Below the pieces are notes generated by a model. That model made no database searches, was not told the origin of the DNA, and worked only from the letters and a program-made list of their open reading frames with translations. Both the position numbers and the translations under genes were made by a program. From Neofusicoccum parvum (lineage: Eukaryota; Ascomycota; Dothideomycetes; Botryosphaeriales; Botryosphaeriaceae): a stretch of DNA of 64,000 nucleotides. Numbering within the stretch: the stretch's first letter is position 1; each line of letters begins with the position of its first letter. Positions 34,201 to 44,684 of the stretch are shown in pieces. The DNA lies in assembly GCA_020912385.1 (NCBI GenBank), contig CP087216.1, positions 248,001 to 312,000 of the forward strand. The letters run 5' to 3'.

Positions 34201-35390
34201 CGCCGAAAGAGGGACGCAGGTGCGACAGCAACGCCCATCCCAATCAAGCAACGCGAGCAAGCGTCCCCACCACCAACCCATCCGGCCTGGCGCGGGGACG
34301 CGGCGTTGGCGACGGCGTTGGCGGACGGCCCTGACGCGCGCCTCGGGACGACGTGGAAAGCGCAGGAGGAAACGCACGTGAAGACCGGAGGGGTCGGGCA
34401 GCGCGAAGGACGGAAGAGGGAATTGTGGGGTTCGAGAACTCGCGTTCGCCGTCGCGGCGGCCGCCACGGTGTGGTTTGGTGTGGACGTGGTCGCCTTCGC
34501 GGATGGGCTCGTCCTTTCTTGGGTTGGGCTTTCTGCTTCGGCTCTGAGGCTTTTTGTCTCGAGGCGCGCTCGGGACTCGTCGATCTTTCGGGCGAATTCT
34601 CGGTTCGCTCGCTTCTTGAGGTGCGTGATCAATTTACGAAGAACACGGATTGATGAGAGGGAACGGAGGTTCGTGCGGAAATTTGGGGGAGCGGTGAGTG
34701 ATTGAGGTGTGGATGACTTCAAATGCGCTGGCTTGGTTTGTTATGTGCTCGTGACGTATGCCACTAGACAGGGGCTGGACTGGCGTTGGTAAACAATGGA
34801 AAACATCGAGCTGCGAATACCAACCTCATGTCACTGGGCATCACGCGAGATGGTGCACATTCCAGGCAGCTGCAGAAAACTTTTGTGAAGGATCTTTTTG
34901 TTTTTTTTAGCCCCGTTGTTACCTTCGGGGTAAAGACACTACAATATCTACAGCGAATGAATCAGCAAGGCTAGGCTTGCCGAAGGATGGGAAGAATGCT
35001 TGGGTAGGTGCACGACGTGCATGAGTATGTACGCGGCAGGCAATTCCAGCATTGTCACATGTGATCTTGATGCGCCGCATCCGACAACAGCCCGCCATGG
35101 AAAAGTCAATGAAGCAAATGAAGCGAAAACCACCAGTGTTTTTGGACCAAATGCACCGTGTTCCCCTCCCAAAAAGAAGACCCGATGAAAGCCTTGATTT
35201 TGCGCCCAAAAAGCCGGAGGATATCCAATCCGTATGTGATGAGTGTGAACGGTTCGTTAAATCGTGAAGGGGCCGCGGAGCTCGCCGCGCAAGATGGTAT
35301 CTGAAGATTCCATTGTCCAGTTTGGAAGAAATGGTCAAGAATGAAATTGCTGGACTAGGTAGCTAGCTTGGCGTTGCGGGAGTGATCCGC
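31261..35390. other. Gene-poor GC-rich stretch (4.1 kb)
   Basis: This is the largest gap in the window. 31.3-33.0 kb and 33.8-34.7 kb are GC-rich with Arg/Pro/Ala-rich random frames on both strands; 32430-32460 holds short GGTCGC reiterations. One weak candidate for a secreted protein at 33.3-33.7 kb is listed separately. The last 700 bases are the 3' flank of the expansin-like gene. I see no transposon ORF or terminal repeats. Confidence 0.5.
33337..33708 (+). CDS. Weak candidate: small secreted cysteine-containing protein (123 aa)
   Basis: The ORF starts MTALLIVILINSAVASPSYI, a short signal-peptide-like hydrophobic N-terminus with an AVA-S cleavage pattern. The remainder contains seven cysteines (YILC, GICC, VCAC, PPC, TCP). 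That outline fits small secreted proteins of plant-associated fungi, but the body of the sequence is not otherwise convincing, an antisense frame is equally open, and no family is recognised. Unproven. Confidence 0.2.
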   Translation: MTALLIVILINSAVASPSYILCDPKPSAAGICCQPAQRAATEARVGQTPLILRHVVQRLRIVRDMLSTLIGQENLQQPHQPIGRPIASRKSFKPSTTHVCACSGVPPCGSTAASPAAPHETCP

Positions 35391-36188
35391 TTAGTCGAAC
35401 CACCACTTGGCGTCCCTGATGACACCAGCGTCGGTCGAGCCCATCATCTTGGTGAACAGGCCGGGGGTGATGTCCAAGCTGTGGTCGCTGGGGCAGCCGG
35501 GGCAAGTCTCGCCAATGAAGGCGGGGAAGGTCTTGCCGTTCAGCTCGATGGTGATCTTCGCGTTGCAGAGGTTGGAGTTCATGTTGCCGGAGGACAGGGC
35601 AACGACGTTGCTGTCATCGCTGTAGACCTCACCGCAGGAGCTGGTGCCAACGCTGGGGCTGTAGTAGGTGATCCTGGAGGGGTTGTAGACCTCACTGCCC
35701 GCAGGGGCCGAGTCGCTTCCAGAGGAGGCAGCGGTCTCGGCAGCAACAATAGCCGAGGAGGTCGAGGACGACGTGGTCTCAGGCGCGGGAGCAACGTAAG
35801 TCGAAGTGGGAGTCTCGGTGGTGGTGGGAGCAGGGGGGGTGTAAGTCGAAGAGGGAGTCTCCGAGGTGGTGGGCGCCGGAGCGACGTAGACCGAAGTGGA
35901 AGACGCCTCCGAGGTAGTCTCGGGAGCGGGAGCCTCCTCGGTGGTCGTGGGGGCCGGGGGAGCCGTGTACACAGGCTCCTCAGTGGTGGTCGGGGCAGTG
36001 GTAGCCGGGACGTCCTCCGGGTCGACCCAGACGGTGGTGGTGGCAACGACGGTCTCAACAACCTCGGCGGTCTCGGTGACCATGACGAGCTCACGCTTGG
36101 CCTTGTCGTGGGCGTGAAGGTGCTGCCTGTGGGGGGCGGCGGCGGCGAGGCCGAGGAGGGAGAGAGCAATGATTCCGGTGGCCTTCAT
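35391..36188 (-). CDS. Secreted expansin-like/RlpA-like double-psi beta-barrel protein (Asp f 7-like)
   Basis: Single exon, 265 aa. Residues 1-18 are a signal peptide (MKATGIIALSLLGLAAAA). A KR pair at 31-32 is a potential Kex2 site. Residues 34-165 are a Pro/Thr/Ser/Glu-rich linker with imperfect tandem repeats of the form STYxAPAPTTTETP (about 98-140), likely O-glycosylated. The C-terminal 95 residues form the double-psi beta-barrel: RITYYSPSVGTSSCGEVYSD, NVVALSSGNMNSNLCNAKIT and FIGETCPGCPSDHSLDITPG, with cysteines typical of the fungal expansin-like and Asp f 7 group and the conserved aspartate of the SLDITPGLF strand. Expected to be exported to the wall or medium; whether it has wall-loosening activity is unknown. 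Confidence 0.9.
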   Translation of the reverse strand: MKATGIIALSLLGLAAAAPHRQHLHAHDKAKRELVMVTETAEVVETVVATTTVWVDPEDVPATTAPTTTEEPVYTAPPAPTTTEEAPAPETTSEASSTSVYVAPAPTTSETPSSTYTPPAPTTTETPTSTYVAPAPETTSSSTSSAIVAAETAASSGSDSAPAGSEVYNPSRITYYSPSVGTSSCGEVYSDDSNVVALSSGNMNSNLCNAKITIELNGKTFPAFIGETCPGCPSDHSLDITPGLFTKMMGSTDAGVIRDAKWWFD

Positions 36189-38965
36189 TTTTGCAGTTGT
36201 TTTGTTTTGATGCTGTAGCGATAGAGAGTGGTCGGTGCGGGGAGTGATCTGCGTTCAGCGTGGTGTCGTCGGACGGTGGGAACTGGCTGGCAGTTCTGAT
36301 ATTGCACTCGAGCGAGGCTTAGGGGTTGACGGGAGCCGGGGCTGCTGCTGGAGCGCCTATAAATGACAGTGTGGAGATGCTGGATCTCGAAGGAATGGCA
36401 GTTCTAGAGAGAGAACGAATGCTGGCGCAGACACAAGACCTCGCTGTTAAGGAGCGAAACGAGGGTGCGGGCACGGGGGGTATTTGAAGGTTTGGCAAGT
36501 CGCGAGCGGCCGGCGGGCTTTTCATTGCGAGCTGAACTAACGCGTTAGGCCTCAGCAACGGCTTGCAGGGCTAGTGCGGCCTGTCAGCCCGGCGTCGGCG
36601 GGATCGGGGAAACAGCGCACGCGCCCGCTGCCGGGAAGAGCTGGCTGCCCTTCGTCAACGCACCGCTGCTTTTTGCGCCTTCGTATCCGCCCCTCTGCGG
36701 TCCCCAGCACCCGCCCCAGCGGCCAGCCCTGCGCTCGGCCACGTCAGGCCCAAGCACGCGCCCGCACGTCGCCGCGCTGTCAGCGTGTGCCGGCGGCTGC
36801 GTCCTGGCGCTGCCTGCGCTGCGCGTGGTGCGTCTGCGGCCGGCCTGTCGCGACTCGTGCCGCCGCGGCGTGCCTGACGACGCGCCCCCGTTGCGCGCTT
36901 CGGGCCATCCTGCAGTGCAGCAACGGCTGTGAGCTTACGTTGTTTCACGCCTTGCTGTTCCGGTGAGGCCTCTGCCGTGCGCTGCAGCCGCATGCCTGGC
37001 ACGGCCGCCCAGCTTGGCCAAACGCGCGCGGCCTATAGGCGGGGTCCCATGTGGAAAGGTGCGCCACAGGGGGGTGGATCGACGGATGCGCTCCGACCGT
37101 ACCTGAAAATCCACGCCCCTCCAGGGATGGCTCGCTCCAGGGCCCGAGCCTGCGGTGTTCACCGAAACCTCAGTGCGCGGCACACAGCCCGCACCCAGTG
37201 GCTGAGCCGCCGTATTTGGGGTATAGGTCGCGCTCTAAGACAGTGTCAATTTCACCATGCGAGCCGTCTGTATACGCCAGCGGTGGCTGCAACCCCGAGC
37301 CCGCTGGCCTGCCTGGCTGCGCCGGCGGCGGTGCGGCATCATCGACCCGCAGCGTGCGGCGCCGTGTCGACCTGTCAGCCGTTCCTCTCCGCCGCCGGCT
37401 TCTGGACCGCCATGCGAGACTGTTGCAAGCGGCCATGAGGGAGGAAGCGGGACCGTGCGACCCACCGCGGCAATGGCAGGCGGTGTTCCATTGGATGCGA
37501 CGCTGGTGATGATGCCACCTCGTCCGACGAATCGCGGCGCCTGCTCGTCTTGCAGCCCCCGTTCGGGAGCATGCGACGCCCGCTTTGCTTCCTTCGGCCG
37601 CCGCCATGACTCTGCGCGGCGACCGCCCCGTGCGCGATTTGTCGAACAGGCTCGCACCAGCGCGTCTGCAGTCGGCTTTTTCATGACGAGAGGGTGCAGC
37701 GGGAGATGAAGCTGGCGGGGCGCATGCAGGCCGTCGCGCGCCGTGAGTGGCTGCTCGCCCGCCGCCCTATAAGAGTTTTCCATGGGTCTGCGCGGAACAC
37801 CACCCCGAGCGCCCAGTAAGGTTATCCGCTGCGTTATCGATACCCCACAACTTCCTGCCTTCTGCTCGCCGGCCTTTCTGGAACCCGCTGATGTGCCTGG
37901 CTAGCAGCCCGATCCGTGGTCGCGCCGTCAAGCCCTTTGCAGGGCCTGGGCTGACGTGCTTCCTTTGTTGAGCTGCTGTCAAAAATTGCCGAACCTCCAG
38001 CTCCCGCCCCGCCCGCCCGCCGCCAGCCTTCCGCGTGGGCCAGACGGACTCACCGGTCGGAGCAGTCGCCTGGAGCAGCAGAGTCGGGCTAAGGCGCCAC
38101 GGCCACCGTGGAGTAATCCCATGCGAGGGCTCTAAAACTCTGCAAGCCACCACCCGCACTTACGCCTCCCCTTTCACGTGCGGGGTCGCTGCAGAACCCT
38201 TCGAAAGACTCTGCAGAATGGTTGAGCAGTTGCATGCACCGCATTCCAAATAAGGTTCGCCATCTCACCAGAGCACCAGGCGTGCTGAGAAATCCCAGCC
38301 CTCCCGCCGGAACGTCACTGTCACTCAACCTCTGTCAGCACTGTGGTCCTGCCCTGATCCGCTTCTCCATCAACGGCGTTGTCGATCAGCTACGCCCAGA
38401 ACTCGGCCGACCCATCGATGACCGCAGTGCGGGACTCGGCTGTTTTCTGTCCGGATGGCGTTGCGCGTCCCCGCCGAAGATACATCGAGTTGTGTGCCAG
38501 ATGGTCTAGAGCCCAGCAGTGTTTCACGCCGTCTGAGAATCTCCTCGGGCGGGCGGGTTGGGCTTGGTGACTGGGCCATCAAATTGCACAGGACATAGAC
38601 GGGCTGATTGCGGAGTGGACTTGCTCGGGTTACTCCAGATCCTCCAGCTTCGACGTGGAGGGTCATCCGAGGACGGCCTGATATCGACCCTCATGACCTT
38701 GGAAGGAGCACTACAGCAAAGTCGACATTAGGCCATCGACGTGGTGTCAGAGAATGCACATGCTTTTCCTGCCATCTCCACGCACGTAGCGAGGTGGAGA
38801 GCCCTGTTGCACGACATGCCAACCACCATTCCGGGGACATAAACGCCTGATCGTTTCAGGTTTGGCTTTTGCTTTTCTTGCAAAGATCACGCGGACGAAC
38901 TCTGCAGGAACCCGTTGGATTTGGTTGCTCGAGGGTGAGATATCTGCACACCAGGACCCAGCCAA
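36189..38965. other. Gene-poor GC-rich stretch (2.8 kb)
   Basis: The expansin-like gene's upstream region (36.19-36.5 kb) is followed by GC-rich DNA with many overlapping Arg/Ala/Cys-rich frames on both strands and none with domain support. The end (38.8-38.97 kb) is the 3' flank of the homocysteine S-methyltransferase gene. Nothing else is recognised. Confidence 0.5.
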
Positions 38966-39922
38966 CTACATCGTACGAATTGTCTGAGATGCAATCGCAT
39001 CGACGTGCTCCTCGTCTGTTCCACAACAACCGCCCAGAACCACTAGTCTGGGCAACAACTCCTGCAGTTCAGGATGGTGTCCAGCAAGCTCTGCGGGATC
39101 TCCCCGATCCAGACTATCGCTGTTGTCCAGCTCCGCGTGACTCTTTGTGCTTGCATTCGCTCTGATCACGCCAATTCTCTGTCGAATCCCGAGGTCCATG
39201 GCTCCGAGGGCTGCTTTGAAGTGCAAGGGGTGGGCACAGTTGACGCCAAAGTAAGCAGCGTACCCATTGGTTGCGGTGTCGACCTCTGCGATTGCTTCGC
39301 CCAATGACCGTCCGTTCAGCAGCCGTCCATCCGTCTCTACGGAAAATGACACCATGACTGGCAGCCCGAACTCCTGCGCCGACTGGATGGCAGCGATGGC
39401 TTCCGCGGTCTCAGTGATCGTCACGATGCTGAGCATGTCAGCACCGGAGTCCGACAATGCTTTGACCTGATCATAAAGGCCATATCGCGCGGACTCGACG
39501 GTAGTTGCATTTGCCTTGTACGCATCCGCCAACGGACCCAGGCTGCCGCTAACGACCATCGGAGTGTCTTCCGTCTCAAAATCCTCTCGGAGCGCCTTCA
39601 GCAGTTCGACCGCAGCGGCGTTTGCCTGGGAAACTTTTTCGACGGGGTAACCAAGCTTCTCGATCCAAGGCCGCGAAGCTCGCCAGGTTGGCGTCTCCAG
39701 CACGATTCCGGTCCTGTGCTTGATTGCCACCCTGACGTATGCAGCGTATAGCTCGCGCAGCGCCTTCCTTCCGTCCTCGCTGTCCAGGACGGGAAAGGCA
39801 GCGAATTCGGGAAGGTCGAAGCCGTACTTGAAGACGAGCGTCGTCTCGATCCCTCCGTCGGAGAGAAAAGGCTTGGCAGACCACATTTGGGGCAGGCCAT
39901 CTCTGTACTTCGAAGCCATCAT
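38966..39922 (-). CDS. Homocysteine S-methyltransferase family protein (Mht1/Sam4-like)
   Basis: Zinc-dependent enzyme that transfers a methyl group from S-methylmethionine or S-adenosylmethionine to homocysteine, making methionine. Single exon, 318 aa, the length of the yeast Mht1/Sam4 type. The barrel starts at FLSDGGIETTLVFKYGFDLP. The zinc ligands are Cys229 (GVNCAHP) and Cys299-Cys300 (VLGGCCGTDEEH). SGSLGPLADAYKANATTVES and PVMVSFSVETDGRLLNG are typical family strands. Initiation could be at the first or second Met. Substrate choice cannot be told from the sequence, and this subfamily also includes uncharacterised members. Confidence 0.92.
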   Translation of the reverse strand: MMASKYRDGLPQMWSAKPFLSDGGIETTLVFKYGFDLPEFAAFPVLDSEDGRKALRELYAAYVRVAIKHRTGIVLETPTWRASRPWIEKLGYPVEKVSQANAAAVELLKALREDFETEDTPMVVSGSLGPLADAYKANATTVESARYGLYDQVKALSDSGADMLSIVTITETAEAIAAIQSAQEFGLPVMVSFSVETDGRLLNGRSLGEAIAEVDTATNGYAAYFGVNCAHPLHFKAALGAMDLGIRQRIGVIRANASTKSHAELDNSDSLDRGDPAELAGHHPELQELLPRLVVLGGCCGTDEEHVDAIASQTIRTM

Positions 39923-41076
39923 ACCTGGTTCTTGCGTGCCCCCAAAAAACTTCGAGGTTTATTGAAAATCGCAACCGTGTCCACAGAGAGAGACGTATCG
40001 CTCTTGGGTCCCAAGCGGAGAAACCGAGGAGCGGCCGAAACCGGAAGCATTGTCGCCCTTCCTGCTCCATCACGTCTCCTCCGCCCCTGTTCATTCGCGC
40101 ACGGGAGGTTAGAGGGCGAGCTCGCTGTGTCCTTCCAGGTGCGATCAACTTGGAGAGACAAAAATTCGCGCGTGGTGGTTCGCTACTGCAGCTGAGGGCG
40201 TTTTCGCAGCGGATCGGGAATGGTGGCTGGGTCCTTTTTCTCCGCGGTGGGAAATGCCCGCCCCGAGGCTCGTGCTTTTTTCGCCTTCGGACCTTGCCGC
40301 GCATACCAAGCTTGCCGGGTCTTCCTGCTCTTCGGCTTTGAGTCCATCTTGATGTCTGGGTGTTCCTCTTGCTTGACGGGTTGGTCTCGGTCGTCGTCCC
40401 AGGAGTGACCCCTTGATAGACCCAACACACAACCCAGAATATCACATACGACCACAGGTCGCAGAATCTAGGGCTTCCCGTCCGCTCAGCCGTACTCAAG
40501 CTGCGAACCGGTCGATTAGTACTCAAGTGGGTGACCATTGGGGAATCCCGACTGTTGTATGTTTTTGTCTTTTTGCCGGGCGGCTCTCTGGGCCAGGGGG
40601 CTTTCTTTTGGCTCCCGAGGTTTTCCCAGATCGCCGAACAATGCCCTTCAATAAATGCAAAGCCCAGTACACTGCCAGCGGGAGTGCAACCGTAACGTCA
40701 GGTGTCCGGTCGGTGCCCAATGTCCAGCACGAGCAAGAGTAACACCGACCTCGGCACTAGGCGTCCACAAAGCGGTTCTCACACCCTTCCGAGCCCTTGC
40801 GCAGCTATTCGAAATCTTCGAAATTTCTCTCACAACGGTGCCTGATCCTTAGCAGATGTATATTGCAGGCGTAGGTGACGGATGTAGAACACGAGTTCGA
40901 AGGAAGTGGTATCCTTCCACCACAGACAAAGGTGACGTGCACCCCGCCCGCGTCGACGCTGCCATGTACTTTGTATCTTGGCTCCAGGTGGAGCTCCTTG
41001 TTCGAAACGAGCTTCAGGGAAATTTTTACCTCCAATCCTTCTTTGCCCACTTGGGAGGCGTCGTGGTGTCTCGAAA

Positions 41077-41112
41077 GGTCCAGTCCAGGTCCAGTTCCAG
41101 TCCAGTTCCAGT
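41077..41112. repeat. Short degenerate tandem repeat of (G/T)TCCAG units
   Basis: Six or so copies of a 5-6 base unit (GTCCAG, TCCAG, TTCCAG) in a row, just upstream of the candidate ORF at 41263. This is a minor microsatellite. Confidence 0.8.
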
Positions 41113-41262
41113 ATCAAGGTCCACGTGGTTGAACGTCCGATAGTGATAAATCCCATCTCTTTCGCTCATTGGCACCTTCGAATCTTCCCCATCTGCATAT
41201 TATTCTCCATCGTTCCGGATTCCTTGCTCTTTCATACGTCTTCCTTTTCTCAGCCCACCGCG

Positions 41263-41738
41263 ATGCCTGCTAGGTTTTCCCCTTCATCACCGGAAGGATT
41301 CGACAGAGGTCCGGCCGGAGGGGTGAGCGGTCACGGAGGCGACAAGCGAGCGGCTTGCGCTGTCCCAGGACGTGATCGAGGACCCGCAGGCCTAGCCGCG
41401 CAGGGTACCGGCAGTGTCGGAGGAGTCATCGCGAAAGGTGGTGATGGTATTTGCAGGTGTTTGGTATTGTTGTTGCCGACGATGTCGGCGATGCCTCTGA
41501 TGCGGACGATGGAGATATGGCCAGCGGCGTGCTCACGGTCTTAAGGAGGGAAAAAGGAGACCGGGGCGTCGTCAGAGATCCGGAGGATAGATTGAGAGAC
41601 GCAGCGAAGGCTGATGCCGGGCTAACCCGAAGAGGAAGTGCGGCGACTAGCGAGAGTGGAGGCATTCAAAAGGGGAAGAAAGAACAGAGGGTGCGGCGGC
41701 TCTGCTTAAATGAACACAAGCGAGGAGAGCATCCATGA
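41263..41738 (+). CDS. Candidate two-exon small hypothetical gene (115 aa)
   Basis: Exon 41263-41322 (MPARFSPSSPEGFDRGPAGG) could splice, via a GTGAGC donor and a TTTGCAG acceptor, to 41457-41738 (VFGIVVADDVGDASDADDGD, ending CLNEHKRGEHP) in phase 0. The second exon is charged and not low-complexity (REKGDRGVVRDPEDRLRDAA). No family is recognised, and the splice model rests only on the signals and frame. It sits in the long intergenic region upstream of the homocysteine methyltransferase gene. It may be a real orphan gene or chance. Confidence 0.28.
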
Positions 41739-42651
41739 CTCTCGTGGGCTACGCGAAGGATTTCCCGCCAGTCGGGGATCAGAGCTGCTCTGAGGATGCG
41801 GCGCAGTATATGAAAGGACCTGATAAGTGTGTGTTGGGTGTCTACTGCGCCGCACGGCAGGGCGGGCGAACGAGTCAAACATGTAGCTATGTACCCTTGT
41901 TCCTTGTTTTTTCCTCTACCCATCTCAGGCAGTTCTCCTACACCAAACCGCCCATCAGACGCGGCGACGGTTTGAACGATCTGTCTTTTCGTAGAGGAAG
42001 GGGAAAATATGGTGACGATTAGGGAGAGGGGATGTGAGATCCATGCGCAGCCGGTGGACCGCGCCGCAGCCCATCGTTTGTTTAGACGCCGGTCGGCGGC
42101 TCGTGCACCTTCCTCATTCGCTCACGCCCTTCTTTAGCACCAACATCTGCGGGCCGCGCTTATCACAGCACACGCTTGGCGTCTTGATGGATATCTTCAC
42201 TGTCGATTCTCCGATGTTGGCGTTGCGGCGGTGATTATTGGCGGGCATGCAAGCGGAACCTTGCTAGGCAAGTAAAAATACTTCTTGGGCGAATCGCCGT
42301 AGCGCTTTCAGCGGCTGCATTCCTGCCGCGACGATTAACCATATCCATGCCTTCTCTTGCGCAACGCAACGCGAGAGAGAGTTGAGGACAAAAGATGTGA
42401 ACGGCAGCCGGACGAACACCATTCGAGTTGTGTTGAAACTACATCCAAATCCAGCTCTGTTTCTGAGTTTCGTTAATGCGACGATAAGGGAAAAGCGCAA
42501 CACTTCCGTGGATATGCCTTCTCTTTTTTCAAGAGCCATCACGTTTGCTTGCAAGACGGTTGGAAAAAACATTAGGAATAGGTTCATTTCATGTCCCGCT
42601 TTCTCTCCACCATTTCACGACAGCCCAGCCCCATGCCATATAAGGCCATCA

Positions 42652-43933
42652 TCATGCCTGGCTTGCCCTCAGCGGCTTCTGTCCGTAAACCACCGACCTG
42701 CGAACCGTCAGCACCACCGCAGCGCCCCACACAGATTTCGGAGCACTCACATATCCTGGTAAGCATGGACGTGCTTATCCCTCAGCATCGTCCGCATCTT
42801 CCCCAGGTAAACCATGACCTCCTCCCTGCTCCAGCCCAGATAGTTCGTCAGGAGGAACATGCACCAGCCCTCGATGCCCTGTTCCCAGTGCAGCCGGTTG
42901 AACAGGCCGATCTCCTTCATCTTCGGGTCCCTGCTCCACCCTCCCACGGGCCACTTGAAGCGGTGCTCGACCACGCCCTCGAACCCGGCGTCGACGAGCC
43001 CCTGCTTCGACTCGTCGACGGTGCGCAGGCTCTTGCCGAACGCGTCGCCCGCCGCCAGCGACACCTCGCCCCACTTGGCGAAGATGCTGTCGGGCGCGAC
43101 GCTGCCGTCCTCGGACTTGGGCACCACGCCCATCTCGACCTGCTCGATCCAGCCGCCCGGCTTGAGCGCGCTGAAGCCGCGCCACGCGCCCCGTCTCAGC
43201 ACGGCGTGTCTCACGGAGACGGATTCTGGGAGCGGTGTCGACTTACTTCAAGCACTCGCCGTAAAAGGCCGGCCAGTCGGCCACGCTGCCGTACATGCTC
43301 CGGACGTGGATGAAGTCGAAGCTGCCCGGCGTGAAGGTCCACGGCTGCGTGCAGTCGTCGATCTCGAAGCGCAGGTTCGGCGGCACCGCCTGCGGCTGCA
43401 TGGGCGACAGGTCGGTGCCCACCACCGCCGCCGTCGGGTGCTGGTCCGCGAAGTCGATGGCCCAGATGCCCGTGCCCGTGCCGACGTCGAGCACGCGCTG
43501 CGGCGAGGGCCCGATGGGCGCGAGGAAGAGCTTGCCGTCCATGGTCAGGTTGCAGATGTGGTGGCAGATGTCGAGCTGGTCGGCGGCTTGCTCGTCGTTG
43601 GGGCCCCTGGGTGCGGTTAGCGGGGCTGGGGGGTGGGTAGGATGGAATACCAGTATTGGCCTTGCCTGAAGGCGCTGTATCTCCTGCCGTTCTCGAAATG
43701 GTAGTTCATGATGGAGGACTTGAGCGACGTGGTTGCGCTGAAAGGATGGAAACACACCCAATCAGCCGTACGTCACGTAGCATGCTCGCGTCGAATTGCA
43801 GCACTCACGATTCCACATCGTTGTCACCGTACGACGAATCGTCGTCTCTGATGTCGTCCTGCCAAGCACGTGAGCGGAGTCCGGGCAGGCCCCCGGCCGA
43901 ACTCACCACCGGAATATGGTCGCCTTGCATCAT
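42652..43933 (-). CDS. LaeA-like SAM-dependent methyltransferase
   Basis: Class I methyltransferase of the large LaeA/TAM family of filamentous fungi; LaeA itself is a nuclear regulator of secondary metabolism, but most relatives are uncharacterised. Six exons: 43933-43907, 43858-43809, 43737-43651, 43606-43247, 43170-42751 and 42697-42652, giving 329 aa. The N-terminus DDIRDDDSSYGDNDVES and SIMNYHFENGRRYSAFRQGQ are the family hallmarks ahead of the methyltransferase fold. SAM-binding motif I is RVLDVGTGTGIWAIDFADQH (about 92-111). The post-motifs GSFDFIHVRSMYGSVADWPA and LKPGGWIEQVEMGV are clear, and the C-terminus VHAYQDMSVVYGQKP fits the family. The short introns (44-76 nt) were needed to keep these motifs in frame. 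Not necessarily the LaeA orthologue. Confidence 0.92.
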
Positions 43934-44684
43934 CGCGGCTGAAATTCTGAGTTAAGGATGCACCGGGAGGGAGATGGGCGCAAGGGAGAGGCGAGTCACG
44001 CAGAAACGAGTAGATGCCAGGGCGACGGGAAGAGGGCGATTACACTCAAGAGACGAGACGCGGCTCTGGGATCAAGTAGGAAGGCGCGGAGAGGGCATTG
44101 CAAGGGCGTCGTATCGGGCCACTTTCATCAGACGGTTCTCCACGTGCCCACATGCAGGCCTCAGAGGCTCGGGCCGGGCGGATGGGTTGAGTGCCGGCGT
44201 GCGGCGTGGCGTGCGGCGTCGCGTCCAGGGCTGCGCATTGGCTGTCTGCGGCACGCTGGCGGGGAATCGGCTGGGCGGGCGGCGTGTCTCGTTTCGCAGC
44301 CGACAGCGCTGCTCAATCACGTCGCGGCTCGGGAGCGGAGGGCTGTATGTCGGACGGGCCTGGACGAGTGATGCTGGCGCGGGCGCGGACATCTGGTGGT
44401 GGCCTCGGCAATCGGGGTGCGCGCCTGCGCTGTCTTGCTGCGCGACGAACACGCTGTCTCACCTGCACCTCTCCGCCACCCGCTGACAATTCCCGCAGAG
44501 CTCCTGCGTGGAGAGCTGGAGTAAGATCCCGGCGCTGGAGCGATCGGCCAGCACCACCGCCCGTGTCCGGCCGTTGGCAGTGTCAGTGTGTGCGGCGCAG
44601 CGTCCGTCGGATGGCCGATCGACTGCCTGGACCCTTGGCTGCATGGAGCCAATTCCACACCGGGAAGTTGAATTATCCATCGCG
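43934..44684. other. Intergenic: upstream of the LaeA-like gene, 3' flank of HET gene
   Basis: 0.75 kb, GC-rich. No gene or motif can be supported. Confidence 0.5.

Larger units (their letters stand above)
39923..42651. other. Intergenic with one candidate small gene and a short tandem repeat
   Basis: This is 2.7 kb between the methyltransferase genes. A basic 54-codon frame starting at 40347 on the minus strand (MDSKPKSRKTRQAWYARQGP) is open but unsupported. CCAG-type short repeats lie at 41077-41112, and a candidate two-exon ORF at 41263-41738 (separate entry). No other gene is recognised. Confidence 0.45.

Noticed and set aside
35382..36218. 278-codon plus-strand Gly/Arg/Ser-rich frame
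   Set aside because: Antisense shadow of the expansin-like gene's repeat linker.
40183..40455. Basic 90-codon minus-strand frame (ending PATIPDPLRKRPQLQ)
   Set aside because: No family, no splice signals and high Lys/Arg content; too weak to call.
39576..40538. 320-codon minus-strand frame
   Set aside because: Overlaps the homocysteine S-methyltransferase 5' end in another frame; upstream part is basic low complexity with no family support.
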